A DNA stretch of 12,429 nucleotides from Holosporaceae bacterium (GTDB lineage: Bacteria > Pseudomonadota > Alphaproteobacteria > UBA3830). Made by a program: the position numbers and the translations under genes. The stretch's first letter is position 1; each line of letters opens with the position of its first letter. Below the pieces are notes generated by a model. The model searched no databases and was not told the DNA's origin. It saw nothing but the letters and a program-made list of their open reading frames with translations. The DNA is taken from NCBI GenBank assembly GCA_031262635.1, contig JAISHN010000083.1, positions 1-12,429 on the forward strand. Direction: 5' to 3'. Below are positions 7,200 to 12,429 of the stretch, piece by piece.

Positions 7200-7458
7200 C
7201 AGATAGTGGCGGGACGAGGGCAAACTTGAAGCCGTCGCCGTATGGCGGCGAAAAAGACTTCGTAGAAATATGACAATTTCGCTTCCGCCGTCGAACGGCC
7301 GCCGTGAGGCAGAGACCTCGTATAGGAGTTTGGAGCGTCCGAAAACATTCTGCTCGCGACGGTCGGTTTTGCGAATAGGCCTCTCGCGAAACCGACGTTT
7401 GCGGATTTTTGAAAAAGATTGTCGAGAAAAACGCGGAGGGGTCTGACTGGAGGCGGAA
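7200..7458 (+). ncRNA. Candidate IS110 bridge RNA
   Basis: IS110-family transposases are guided by a bridge RNA encoded in the non-coding end, with one loop pairing to the target and one to the donor (known for IS621). This leader has no supported gene but contains stem-loops in order: CGTCGCC/GGCGGCG around GTAT (7233-7250) enclosed by GAAG/CTTC (7228-7261); GCCGT/ACGGC (7287-7299) and GAGG/CCTC (7306-7319), both inside a possible outer stem of 7280-7286 with 7331-7336; and a long stem-loop at 7338-7405 followed by TTTTT. A 15-nt unpaired stretch on the 5' side of the last stem includes TCTGCTC, complementary to GAGCAGA at 7197-7203, near the presumed left end. Exact RNA ends and guide segments are not determined; folding was done by eye. 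Confidence 0.45.
7338..7410 (+). terminator. Long stem-loop plus T-run before the transposase
   Basis: GTCGGTTTTGCGA (7362-7374) pairs with TCGCGAAACCGAC (7384-7396) in 12 Watson-Crick pairs and one G-T, loop ATAGGCCTC. Below it, TCCGAAAAC (7338-7346) pairs with GTTTGCGGA (7397-7405) with one mismatch, leaving 7347-7361 bulged. TTTTT follows at 7406-7410. This has the form of an intrinsic terminator and could end the leader RNA before the transposase, or be a guide loop of the bridge RNA, or both. Confidence 0.45.
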
Positions 7459-8490
7459 ATGAGACATATTGGAGTCGATTTGCATAGCGACAGTTTTACG
7501 GTTTGTTATTCGGAAAAGGAAAAGCGGGAGAAAATAAGAACTTTCAAGCTTCAAGGCAAGGAGTTCGAAGCGTTTTTATCAGATCTGCGGCCAAGCGACG
7601 AGATTGCCCTAGAAGCGACGGGAAATTCGTCGTTTTTCAGAGACGCGGTTCTGTCTTTAGTAAAACGCGCGATAATCGTCGCTCCGCATAAATTCAACGT
7701 CATAAGGAATTCAACGAATAAGACCGATAAAAACGACGCTCGAGCGATCGCGTTGTTTTTGAGCAAGGATATGCTGCCGGAAGCTAGGGCGAAGAGTCCG
7801 TTGCATCGACAATTATTGGAAATCGCTCGGACTCGGGAACAATTGGTAAAAACGAGGATCGCTTTGATCAATAAAGTCTACGGAATCTTAAACGGACATG
7901 GATTAAAGATCAAAAAAGAACAGCTAACGACGCTAAAGGGATTCGAAAAAGCGGTCGCTTTCGATAAGCTCGGCCATCTCGAACAAACGACGATTCGCAT
8001 AATCAAGACAGAGCTAATTTCGCTGAAATTGAACGCAAACGAGCTTGAAAAACTGTTGATCGGACGGGCGAAAGACTTGCCTGGGTACGCGAATTTAACG
8101 AGCGTAAAAGGAATCGGAGCGATAAGCGCGGCGATATTTTTAGCGCATATCGGAGACGTAAGAGATTTTGAAGACGCGGGGAAACTTGCGTCGTATTTTG
8201 GAATAACGCCGAAAGTTAGACGCTCGAACGGCAAGCGATTGAGCGACGGACGGATAACGAAAAGGGGATCGAAGCTGGCCAGACGAACGCTGGTGCAATG
8301 CGCTTTGATAGCAAAGAGATACAACGCGCGTCTGGACGACTTTTACCGGAAGATCAAAGAACGTCGAGGATCTGGAAAAGCGATAGTAGCGACGGCGAGG
8401 AAGTTGCTAAACGCAATATATTACACGCTGAAAAACGATTGGATGTTCGAGGATTTTTCGAACTTTAAACTCGTTTCTCATAAAAGTTAA
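7459..8490 (+). CDS. IS110-family transposase (DEDD recombinase)
   Basis: Catalyses excision and insertion of its IS through a RuvC-like DEDD domain and a C-terminal serine-containing domain. At 343 residues it is full length. The DEDD acidic residues are visible: D7 in IGVDLH, E52 in ALEATG, and D90 and D93 in KTDKNDARAIA. A central coiled-coil region lies near residues 115-200. The C-terminal transposase-20-like domain starts at LTSVKGIGAISAAIFLAHIG and continues with FGITPKVRRSNGKRLSDGRITKRGSKLARRTL; S256 is the likely catalytic serine by analogy with IS621. The start at 7459 has GGAGG five bases upstream. No frameshift or stop interrupts it, so it could be active. Its codon use resembles that of the surrounding genes, which gives no sign of recent arrival from a distant host. 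Confidence 0.95.
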   Translation: MRHIGVDLHSDSFTVCYSEKEKREKIRTFKLQGKEFEAFLSDLRPSDEIALEATGNSSFFRDAVLSLVKRAIIVAPHKFNVIRNSTNKTDKNDARAIALFLSKDMLPEARAKSPLHRQLLEIARTREQLVKTRIALINKVYGILNGHGLKIKKEQLTTLKGFEKAVAFDKLGHLEQTTIRIIKTELISLKLNANELEKLLIGRAKDLPGYANLTSVKGIGAISAAIFLAHIGDVRDFEDAGKLASYFGITPKVRRSNGKRLSDGRITKRGSKLARRTLVQCALIAKRYNARLDDFYRKIKERRGSGKAIVATARKLLNAIYYTLKNDWMFEDFSNFKLVSHKS

Positions 8491-8508
8491 GCGTAGCCAT
8501 ATAAAGAT

Positions 8509-8517
8509 AAATTATAT
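8509..8517. repeat. Right copy of the 9-bp direct repeat flanking the IS110 element
   Basis: AAATTATAT, identical to 7184-7192. It lies between the transposase stop and the MORN gene start, in an A+T-rich 54-bp gap that also holds TATAAA-like strings which could serve as a -10 box for the MORN/PAAR-like pair. Confidence 0.35.
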
Positions 8518-8544
8518 AAAATTATTTTAAAAAAGAGGCGAAGC

Positions 8545-9123
8545 GTGGCTGATCAAGAAGACGGAATAGTCGTTCAAGAAATAAAAGACCCGAGCGGCAA
8601 GCTTTTGAGGACGGTTTCAATGAAAAACGGCGTTCCGCAGGGTGAAACGCAGATTTTCGACGACAACGGCCAATTATCCGGCAAACTAAACTATGAGAAT
8701 GGAGAATTGTCGGGACCGGCGGAATTCTATTTTAGCGGAAAGCCGACGATGCTCGCTTCTTTTACGAACGGAAAATTAGAGGGCGAGGCCGCGTTGTTTT
8801 CGAACGGAGTCAAAGTCGGTTTGGCGAATTTCAAAAACGGTCTTTTCGACGGCGTTTTTACGTCCTACGACAATGCCGGCGCCGTTATCCGAATAGCAAA
8901 CTACGCCGGCGGACTTCAGAACGGCGAATGCAAAACGTTTTTTCCCGACGGAACTCTTATGGAACATTCAACGTACAAAGACAATCAGCTAGACGGAGAA
9001 GCGACGCGATATTTTCCTAGCGGAAACGTTATGGAGATATCGAAATATCGGAATGGGAAACAGCTTGCCGTCGAAACTTACGACGAAGACGGAGATTTAG
9101 TTTCTAGCAAGGAGATCGAATAA
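8545..9123 (+). CDS. MORN-repeat protein, YwqK-like
   Basis: The 192 residues form about seven MORN_2-type beta-hairpin repeats of 22-24 residues with the pattern Y.NG.L.G....Y...G, for example NYENGELSGPAEFYFSG, FTNGKLEGEAALFSNG, FKNGLFDGVFTSYDN, YAGGLQNGECKTFFPDG and YKDNQLDGEATRYFPSG. There is no signal peptide or membrane segment, so it is cytoplasmic unless exported by another route. Annotation pipelines often call such proteins 'YwqK family antitoxin', but that function is not shown here and no toxin domain is adjacent. Translation starts at GTG 8545, with AGAGG seven bases upstream. The stop overlaps the ATG of the PAAR-like gene by one base (TAATG), implying coupled, matched expression and possibly a physical partnership: loading, chaperoning or holding the PAAR-like tip. 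This role is inference from order only. Confidence 0.85.
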   Translation: MADQEDGIVVQEIKDPSGKLLRTVSMKNGVPQGETQIFDDNGQLSGKLNYENGELSGPAEFYFSGKPTMLASFTNGKLEGEAALFSNGVKVGLANFKNGLFDGVFTSYDNAGAVIRIANYAGGLQNGECKTFFPDGTLMEHSTYKDNQLDGEATRYFPSGNVMEISKYRNGKQLAVETYDEDGDLVSSKEIE

Positions 9124-9509
9124 TGGGATTTGGAGTTTGCTGCGGAGCGATGACGATGTGTCCGTTTGGAGCGGCGCCAGGCGCTTTGACGTTTCTACCC
9201 GCGCCGATGGTGATGGGATCCGCGGGGCCAATGGGTTCTATCATGGATATGGCGCCGTTTATGAACGTCGCTCCGTTTGGAGTTTGCATGAGCATGGCCA
9301 ATCCGGTCACGGCGGCTTTAACGGCGGCGGCTTTTGGAATTCTGACTCCCGGCCCTTGCATTCCGACTCCCGCCGGAACGTGGATTCCGACAAAACCGAC
9401 CGTTCTTATGAAACCCGGACCAATCATGACAAGCGACTCAATGCTGATCTGCGCGTTCGGAGGAGTAATCAAAATCAACGTCCCCGCCCAATTCACAGTG
9501 ATGATCTGA
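9123..9509 (+). CDS. PAAR-like protein (DUF4280), T6SS spike tip
   Basis: PAAR-type proteins form the sharp tip on the VgrG spike and can carry effectors. The 128 residues match the DUF4280 pattern closely: start GFGVCCGAMTMCPFGAAPG, then LTFLPAPMVM, the line IMDMAPFMNVAPFGVCMSMANP, AAFGILTPGPCIP, WIPTKPTVLMKPGPIMTSDS and closing MLICAFGGVIKINVP. It is rich in Met, Pro, Ala, Gly and Cys, with cysteines at conserved places (CCGAM, MCPFG, GVCMS, GPCIP, ICAFGG) that may bind a metal or make disulfides. It covers only the domain, with no effector extension. It is translationally coupled to the MORN gene upstream. The only VgrG in the window, about 4.5 kb away on the opposite strand, is a plausible partner. 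The opposite strand is also open across most of this gene, but has no family resemblance. Confidence 0.92.
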   Translation: MGFGVCCGAMTMCPFGAAPGALTFLPAPMVMGSAGPMGSIMDMAPFMNVAPFGVCMSMANPVTAALTAAAFGILTPGPCIPTPAGTWIPTKPTVLMKPGPIMTSDSMLICAFGGVIKINVPAQFTVMI

Positions 9510-9558
9510 TTTTTTAAGCGTTATTTCACGCGACTTATGCTCTATAGTAAAAAATATA

Positions 9559-9587
9559 TTGTTCTTTAGATAAAAATATAATAAAAT
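9559..9587 (+). promoter_or_regulatory. Weak candidate promoter for the secreted-protein gene
   Basis: TTGTTC (9559-9564) and TAAAAT (9582-9587) with 17-bp spacing, 26 bp before the ATG at 9614. The whole 104-bp gap after the PAAR-like gene is very A+T-rich, so box-like strings are expected by chance; a separate promoter here is plausible but unproven. Confidence 0.25.
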
Positions 9588-9613
9588 ATATAAAATTTAA
9601 TGGAGTAATAAAA

Positions 9614-10213
9614 ATGAAAAAGTATCTTATTGGCGTTATATGCGTGTTTTCACTGACAGCTGCCGTTGACGGAATGACGGAGGAAACCGGTAAAATACGC
9701 TATTGTGATCGACGCTTTACTACAATTGGGGAAGAGCAAATTTTAGATCCATATGCAGCGGCTTATTGGCGAATTCCACAGAGTTTCGACGGGGGCAAGT
9801 TAACTGGGGGCAAGCCAAGGAGGGCCGTGATTAACAAGGCTCTCAATGTTCTACAACTCGCAGGTTACAAGGGTTGGGATTATCAACGAGTTCGACGGTG
9901 GCTAAATAACAATAAACCAAAGGATCCCGCAAGTCCTACCGCTACCTCTGATAGACCTTATACTAGCAGAGCCGTTGCGACTACGTCGCCTCAGCAGCCC
10001 GCAGTTGCGCTTCCATTGTTGCCGCCTCCTGTTTTTTGGCCAATTCTACCTCCTATACCCTTTAATCCTATGCCGATACTCGCTTGGTCGCAGGAGAGTG
10101 AACCTGTTGTTCAAGACTCTGTTGCTCAAGATGATATTCTTAAACTGCCGGCTCCGCATTTTTCCGCTGGTTCTTGGGCATCTTCGTTGATCTTCGGCGA
10201 GGCGTTAATATAA
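9614..10213 (+). CDS. Secreted protein of unknown function, proline-rich C-terminal half
   Basis: I do not recognise this 199-residue protein. Residues 1-18 look like a Sec signal peptide (MKKYLIGVICVFSLTAAV). Residues 20-60 contain YCDRRFTTIGEEQILDPYAA and a single Cys. Residues 65-102 are basic and predicted helical, with two helices split at GYKGW and ending RVRRWLNNNK. Residues 103-160 are low-complexity Pro/Thr/Ser, including LPLLPPPVFWPILPPIPFNP, and the tail is acidic (PVVQDSVAQDD), then hydrophobic. ATG 9614 has GGAG nine bases upstream. Base and codon use differ from the neighbours: fewer GCG/TCG/ACG codons and more GGG, CCT and CAA, including a repeated GGGGGCAAG around 9790-9814; this may mean separate origin. 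It stands just after the PAAR-like gene, a common cargo position, but a signal peptide argues against direct T6SS loading from the cytoplasm. Confidence 0.7.
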   Translation: MKKYLIGVICVFSLTAAVDGMTEETGKIRYCDRRFTTIGEEQILDPYAAAYWRIPQSFDGGKLTGGKPRRAVINKALNVLQLAGYKGWDYQRVRRWLNNNKPKDPASPTATSDRPYTSRAVATTSPQQPAVALPLLPPPVFWPILPPIPFNPMPILAWSQESEPVVQDSVAQDDILKLPAPHFSAGSWASSLIFGEALI

Positions 10214-10245
10214 TAGATAGTAGAATTCTATGTCGCGCTGCTTTT

Positions 10246-10273
10246 GTATGGGGCGAATAATATTCGCTCCTAC
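10246..10273. repeat. REP-like palindrome
   Basis: GCGAATA (10253-10259) and TATTCGC (10261-10267) pair around one base, extended by GGG/TCC and, past one bulged T, by GTA/TAC. Palindromes with GGGGCGAATAATATTCGC at the core occur as dispersed intergenic repeats in other bacteria, to my knowledge. It follows the secreted-protein gene by 32 bp and has no T-run, so a repeat element is more likely than a terminator. Confidence 0.55.
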
Positions 10274-10293
10274 AGTTTGCGATGGCCATTTAA

Positions 10294-10329
10294 AAAGACT
10301 AGAAACCCGCCTAAAGGATTAGAAACCGC
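10294..10329. repeat. Imperfect 19-bp tandem duplication
   Basis: AAAGACTAGAAACCCGC at 10294-10310 and AAAGGATTAGAAACCGC at 10313-10329 are close copies with a 19-bp offset, sharing the TAGAAACC core. Two units only; function unknown. Confidence 0.4.
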
Positions 10330-10382
10330 ATTATGGTTGAAGGGAATAATGAATTACTAGCTTGTTGTAGTCGACTTTCTTT

Positions 10383-10494
10383 TTTTTACGTCATTGCGAG
10401 AAGCGAAGCTCGAAGCAATCCAGAAATGCGGAGAAACCAGTATAAATTCTGGATCGCCGCGTCGGACTGCGTCCTCCTCGCGATGACGTAAAAA
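10383..10494. repeat. Palindromic intergenic repeat element, about 112 bp
   Basis: The arms TTTTTACGTCATTGCGAG (10383-10400) and CTCGCGATGACGTAAAAA (10477-10494) are complementary over 18 bases with one G-T. An inner stem, ATCCAGAA (10419-10426) with TTCTGGAT (10447-10454), makes a second hairpin. The sequence CGTCATTGCGAGnnGCGAAGC...CAATCCAG is a widespread intergenic palindrome in many bacteria, probably a non-autonomous mobile element or REP-like repeat; I know of no assigned function. A degenerate relative of its right arm is at 865-900. The other bases of the 349-bp gap 10214-10562 hold only the smaller repeats listed here. Confidence 0.7.
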
Positions 10495-10545
10495 GGCGTT
10501 TTAGGATAACGAAAATATTTGATATCTCCACGTTAAATTGATTTT

Positions 10546-10566
10546 CTAACCCGTTATTCGGGTTAG
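10546..10566 (-). terminator. Stop-codon-overlapping hairpin of the propeller gene
   Basis: CTAACCCG and CGGGTTAG form a perfect 8-bp stem with a 5-nt loop. On the minus strand the TAA stop codon (10563-10565) lies inside the 5' arm. It is followed by AAAATC rather than T, so it is not a canonical intrinsic terminator; a role in mRNA 3' stability is as likely. Confidence 0.35.
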
Positions 10567-12429
10567 AATACAATTCTTCCTCCGGCTCCAACTTTAAGGC
10601 TGCCGGTTCCGCTGATCGTCGTTCCAGGCCTAAACGTCACGGTTTTTCCCGCGCCGGTCGTGATCGCGTTTGATCCCAATTCCAGATTGACTAATTCGCC
10701 GCTCTCGCCGCCTATCGTCATATCGGACTGAGGCATCGAAGCCGAAGAAGCGATCTGCAGAGTTCCGCTGCCGGAGGTTTCGAATGGAGCGTCTTTGAAT
10801 TGACTCCAATTTCCTTCGAGAACAAGCGGAACTTTATCCTTACTACCTGGTAACGGCGTTAGGTTAGCGCAAACTCCGACAAGAGTTTTGCCGACGGCGA
10901 GAGTTCTCGAGTCTGCTACAAAATTCGGTAGTATAGCGTTAGGATATAGATCGAGCTTTATTTCGTCGCTCAGAATTTCGTCGTTTCCAATTTGTAATGT
11001 AATCGTATAACCTGATCGATTAAGCGCAGTTCCTGTCAAGCAATCTAACTTTGCATCATCATGTAAATTGCCTATTTGAACGCCCTTAATTTCAGTCCAT
11101 ATAATCTGGGCATTTTGCGTATAAATGGTCGCATTTTTACTGCTTAGTTGCTTGTGAAATATAGAACGTTCAGTAATATGGTGGGTTGAACTATCACCAA
11201 AACCAAACTGAATAGAAGAATCCGAGACTGTAAAAACCGCCGTCGTTCCAACGTTGTTATTTGATATGGAATAAAACTTTCCGTTGTTGTAACAGAGATT
11301 ATAAAATGAATTCGCAGTTGTTGCTGAAGATACGTCCCATGCTTTACCATCATATGAACTCGCTAATATCCCTAAATCTCTACGGAAGGCGTACAATTTG
11401 CCGTTTTCATCGAAACATATATCAGTCCAACTTTCCCAGTTGTTCGACAAAGGGCTTGCCGTCCCCCAAGTCCACAAACTTTGCTCAAAATCTAGGTCTT
11501 TTACAAGTACAAGACCGCTATAATTATTGATAATATATAAGTTACGGTTATAGTAAGCTATCCTTTTCTCTTCAGAATCGTTCGTTGATGTAATAGTCGT
11601 CCAACTCTCTCCATCCTGTGAATACATAATCCTTCTGAGATTACAATTAACCGCATATATACCGCTGCCGTCGCTACAGATATCTGCCCATCCCCCGCCT
11701 TCGTAGGCGTCGGGTCTTGCCCACGTGTCCCAATCAACGCCGTTTTCAGAACTTACGACTATTCCAGTATAGTAATCTATTGTATAAAATTTTCCGTTAC
11801 AAAACATAGCTGAACCCCATTCACAACTGCCGCTCCCGGTTAATTCTGCCGCTTCTGTCGCCGTCTTAGCGCTTTCTCCTCCCCATTTTTGCCATTCTTC
11901 ATTGTCGATTGACCGTATTAATACTGTTCCGTCATAACTTATGGCGTACAAGTTATTTTCATCGCAACAAATGCCTTTCCAAGTCTTGTTTCTATAGTTA
12001 GAGCCTGCAGCTTTCCCAGCTAAGACGCTCCAATCGCCGCCAAAAATTGGTTCTACTATAAATTGAACGAAATCAAATTGTTCTGGTTCTAACGTGATTT
12101 TGAAGTAGTATGTATTCCAGCCGCCTGAACTATTATATTGACATTGCAGATACTGACCTTGAATATTTTGTTCGCCCTGTCCAATACCAATTGCGCTAAG
12201 ATCAATGAAGTCCACAGTTGGGTCGATGCTTTTATGTATCCCAAGTCCCAGATAAGGCGTTATTGTTTGTTTATCCGCGTGTATTCTAAGCTTTACTCCG
12301 TTGTCGTAAATAATTTTTCCCCTCCTTCCAAAGGTCAGTGTCGGCGGTGTTCCTGAAAAATCGTCCCATGGATTCCTTAAACCGTCGATCGTGATCCAGC
12401 CTTGTAAGGTAACTTCTCCATCTATAGTC
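10563..12429 (-). CDS. Large beta-propeller repeat protein, N-terminus outside window
   Basis: The frame is open from the stop at 10563 to the right edge: 621 residues visible. GTG at 12215 is merely an internal valine codon; the 71 residues before it continue smoothly (GEVTLQGWITIDGL, TLTFGRRGKIIYDNG). Order in the visible part: beta-rich segment (1-149); six repeats of 35-55 residues (about 150-405) with consensus W..IC.d..G.lY.i....G.i..S.dG..W, for instance WADICSDGSGIYAV with YSQDGESW and WTDICFDENGKLYAF with SSYDGKAW; then beta-sandwich-like segments, and a Gly/Ser/Thr-rich end SGTGSLKVGAGGRIVF. The repeats resemble BNR/Asp-box-like units in phage tail and surface proteins (WxxIxygnGxfvav...ySxDGxxW). 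Such propellers usually bind glycans or proteins; there is no catalytic signature. Composition shifts from typical of the window (10563-10960) to A+T-richer in the repeat part. No autotransporter barrel is present. Adhesin or fibre-like surface protein is my best guess. Confidence 0.7.
   Translation of the reverse strand, partial: TIDGEVTLQGWITIDGLRNPWDDFSGTPPTLTFGRRGKIIYDNGVKLRIHADKQTITPYLGLGIHKSIDPTVDFIDLSAIGIGQGEQNIQGQYLQCQYNSSGGWNTYYFKITLEPEQFDFVQFIVEPIFGGDWSVLAGKAAGSNYRNKTWKGICCDENNLYAISYDGTVLIRSIDNEEWQKWGGESAKTATEAAELTGSGSCEWGSAMFCNGKFYTIDYYTGIVVSSENGVDWDTWARPDAYEGGGWADICSDGSGIYAVNCNLRRIMYSQDGESWTTITSTNDSEEKRIAYYNRNLYIINNYSGLVLVKDLDFEQSLWTWGTASPLSNNWESWTDICFDENGKLYAFRRDLGILASSYDGKAWDVSSATTANSFYNLCYNNGKFYSISNNNVGTTAVFTVSDSSIQFGFGDSSTHHITERSIFHKQLSSKNATIYTQNAQIIWTEIKGVQIGNLHDDAKLDCLTGTALNRSGYTITLQIGNDEILSDEIKLDLYPNAILPNFVADSRTLAVGKTLVGVCANLTPLPGSKDKVPLVLEGNWSQFKDAPFETSGSGTLQIASSASMPQSDMTIGGESGELVNLELGSNAITTGAGKTVTFRPGTTISGTGSLKVGAGGRIVF

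Larger units (their letters stand above)
7193..8517 (+). mobile_element. IS110-family insertion sequence (ends approximate)
   Basis: The element consists of a structured leader of about 260 nt, one transposase gene and a very short 3' end. Because only 54 nt separate the transposase stop from the next gene, the long non-coding region is on the 5' side, as in the IS110 subgroup; IS1111 members have theirs 3'. The ends given are inferred from the direct repeat AAATTATAT at 7184-7192 and 8509-8517 and could be off by tens of bases. I see no terminal inverted repeats, which is normal for this family. The element separates the lysK/glycosylase operon from the MORN/PAAR-like pair and may have displaced the original promoter of that pair. 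Confidence 0.55.

Noticed and set aside
7183..7280. AATTTC (7275-7280) as a target guide for GAAATT (7183-7188) at the left flank of the IS
   Set aside because: Only six bases, A+T-rich, and at the edge rather than inside a loop; expected by chance.
7111..7554. Minus-strand 147-codon frame across the IS110 leader
   Set aside because: No family resemblance, no ribosome-binding site, overlaps the transposase start and runs through the stem-loops; it is a by-product of the structured leader.
8545..9123. Calling the MORN-repeat gene an antitoxin
   Set aside because: The label comes from automatic family naming; no toxin gene is adjacent and nothing in the sequence shows neutralising activity.
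9104..9496. Minus-strand 130-codon frame antisense to the PAAR-like gene
   Set aside because: It is the complement of a Pro/Gly/Met-rich gene with few stop-forming codons; the plus strand matches DUF4280 throughout, the minus strand matches nothing I know.
10391..10591. Minus-strand 66-codon frame over the palindromic element
   Set aside because: It translates the repeat itself and overlaps the end of the propeller gene; not a plausible protein.
10563..12215. Treating GTG at 12215 as the start of the propeller gene (550 residues)
   Set aside because: The frame is open for 71 further codons to the window edge, encodes sensible protein there, and the GTG has no ribosome-binding site. The gene is 5'-truncated by the window.

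Overview
The window most likely comes from an alphaproteobacterium of moderate G+C. Two neighbouring housekeeping genes support this: a class I (archaeal-type) lysyl-tRNA synthetase with the GYGPSGLPHIGTFGEV signature usual in that class, and a family 4-like uracil-DNA glycosylase of the form I associate with alphaproteobacteria (PWRPPGNRTPT, C-terminal HPAYLLRS). The rest is accessory: type VI secretion (T6SS) tip components, an IS110-family element, an outer-membrane protein and a large repeat protein. No placement below class level is justified without a search.

Layout. 1-820 (minus): N-terminal part of a dicarboxylate/amino acid:cation symporter cut by the left edge. 980-1750 (minus): outer-membrane beta-barrel protein. 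1823-2140 (minus): HU-family DNA-binding protein. 2392-4617 (minus): VgrG. 4803-7018 (plus): lysyl-tRNA synthetase and uracil-DNA glycosylase, joined by a one-base TAATG overlap and diverging from vgrG. About 7190-8517 (plus): IS110-family element with an intact 343-residue transposase and a structured non-coding leader that is a candidate bridge RNA. 8545-9509 (plus): MORN-repeat (YwqK-like) protein and DUF4280 PAAR-like protein, again joined by TAATG. 9614-10213 (plus): small secreted protein of unknown function. 10214-10562: non-coding, with two palindromic repeat elements and a short tandem repeat. 10563-12429 (minus): C-terminal part of a large protein with a predicted beta-propeller; its frame stays open through the right edge, so its start lies outside the window.

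How the genes fit together. VgrG forms the trimeric spike of the T6SS and PAAR-like proteins cap that spike, so vgrG and the MORN/PAAR-like pair probably serve one apparatus although lysK, the glycosylase gene and the IS lie between them. The MORN protein and the 199-residue protein flank the PAAR-like gene, where T6SS cargo, immunity or adaptor genes often sit, but neither shows a recognisable toxin domain. No T6SS sheath or baseplate gene is present.

Most notable: the IS110 leader, with strong stem-loops, a short complementarity to the presumed left end and a 9-bp direct repeat where the ends should be; a change from a 9- to an 8-residue repeat along the VgrG spike; a glycosylase lacking three of the four usual Fe-S cysteines; and a homeodomain-like WxxNxK sequence in the secreted protein beside the PAAR-like gene.
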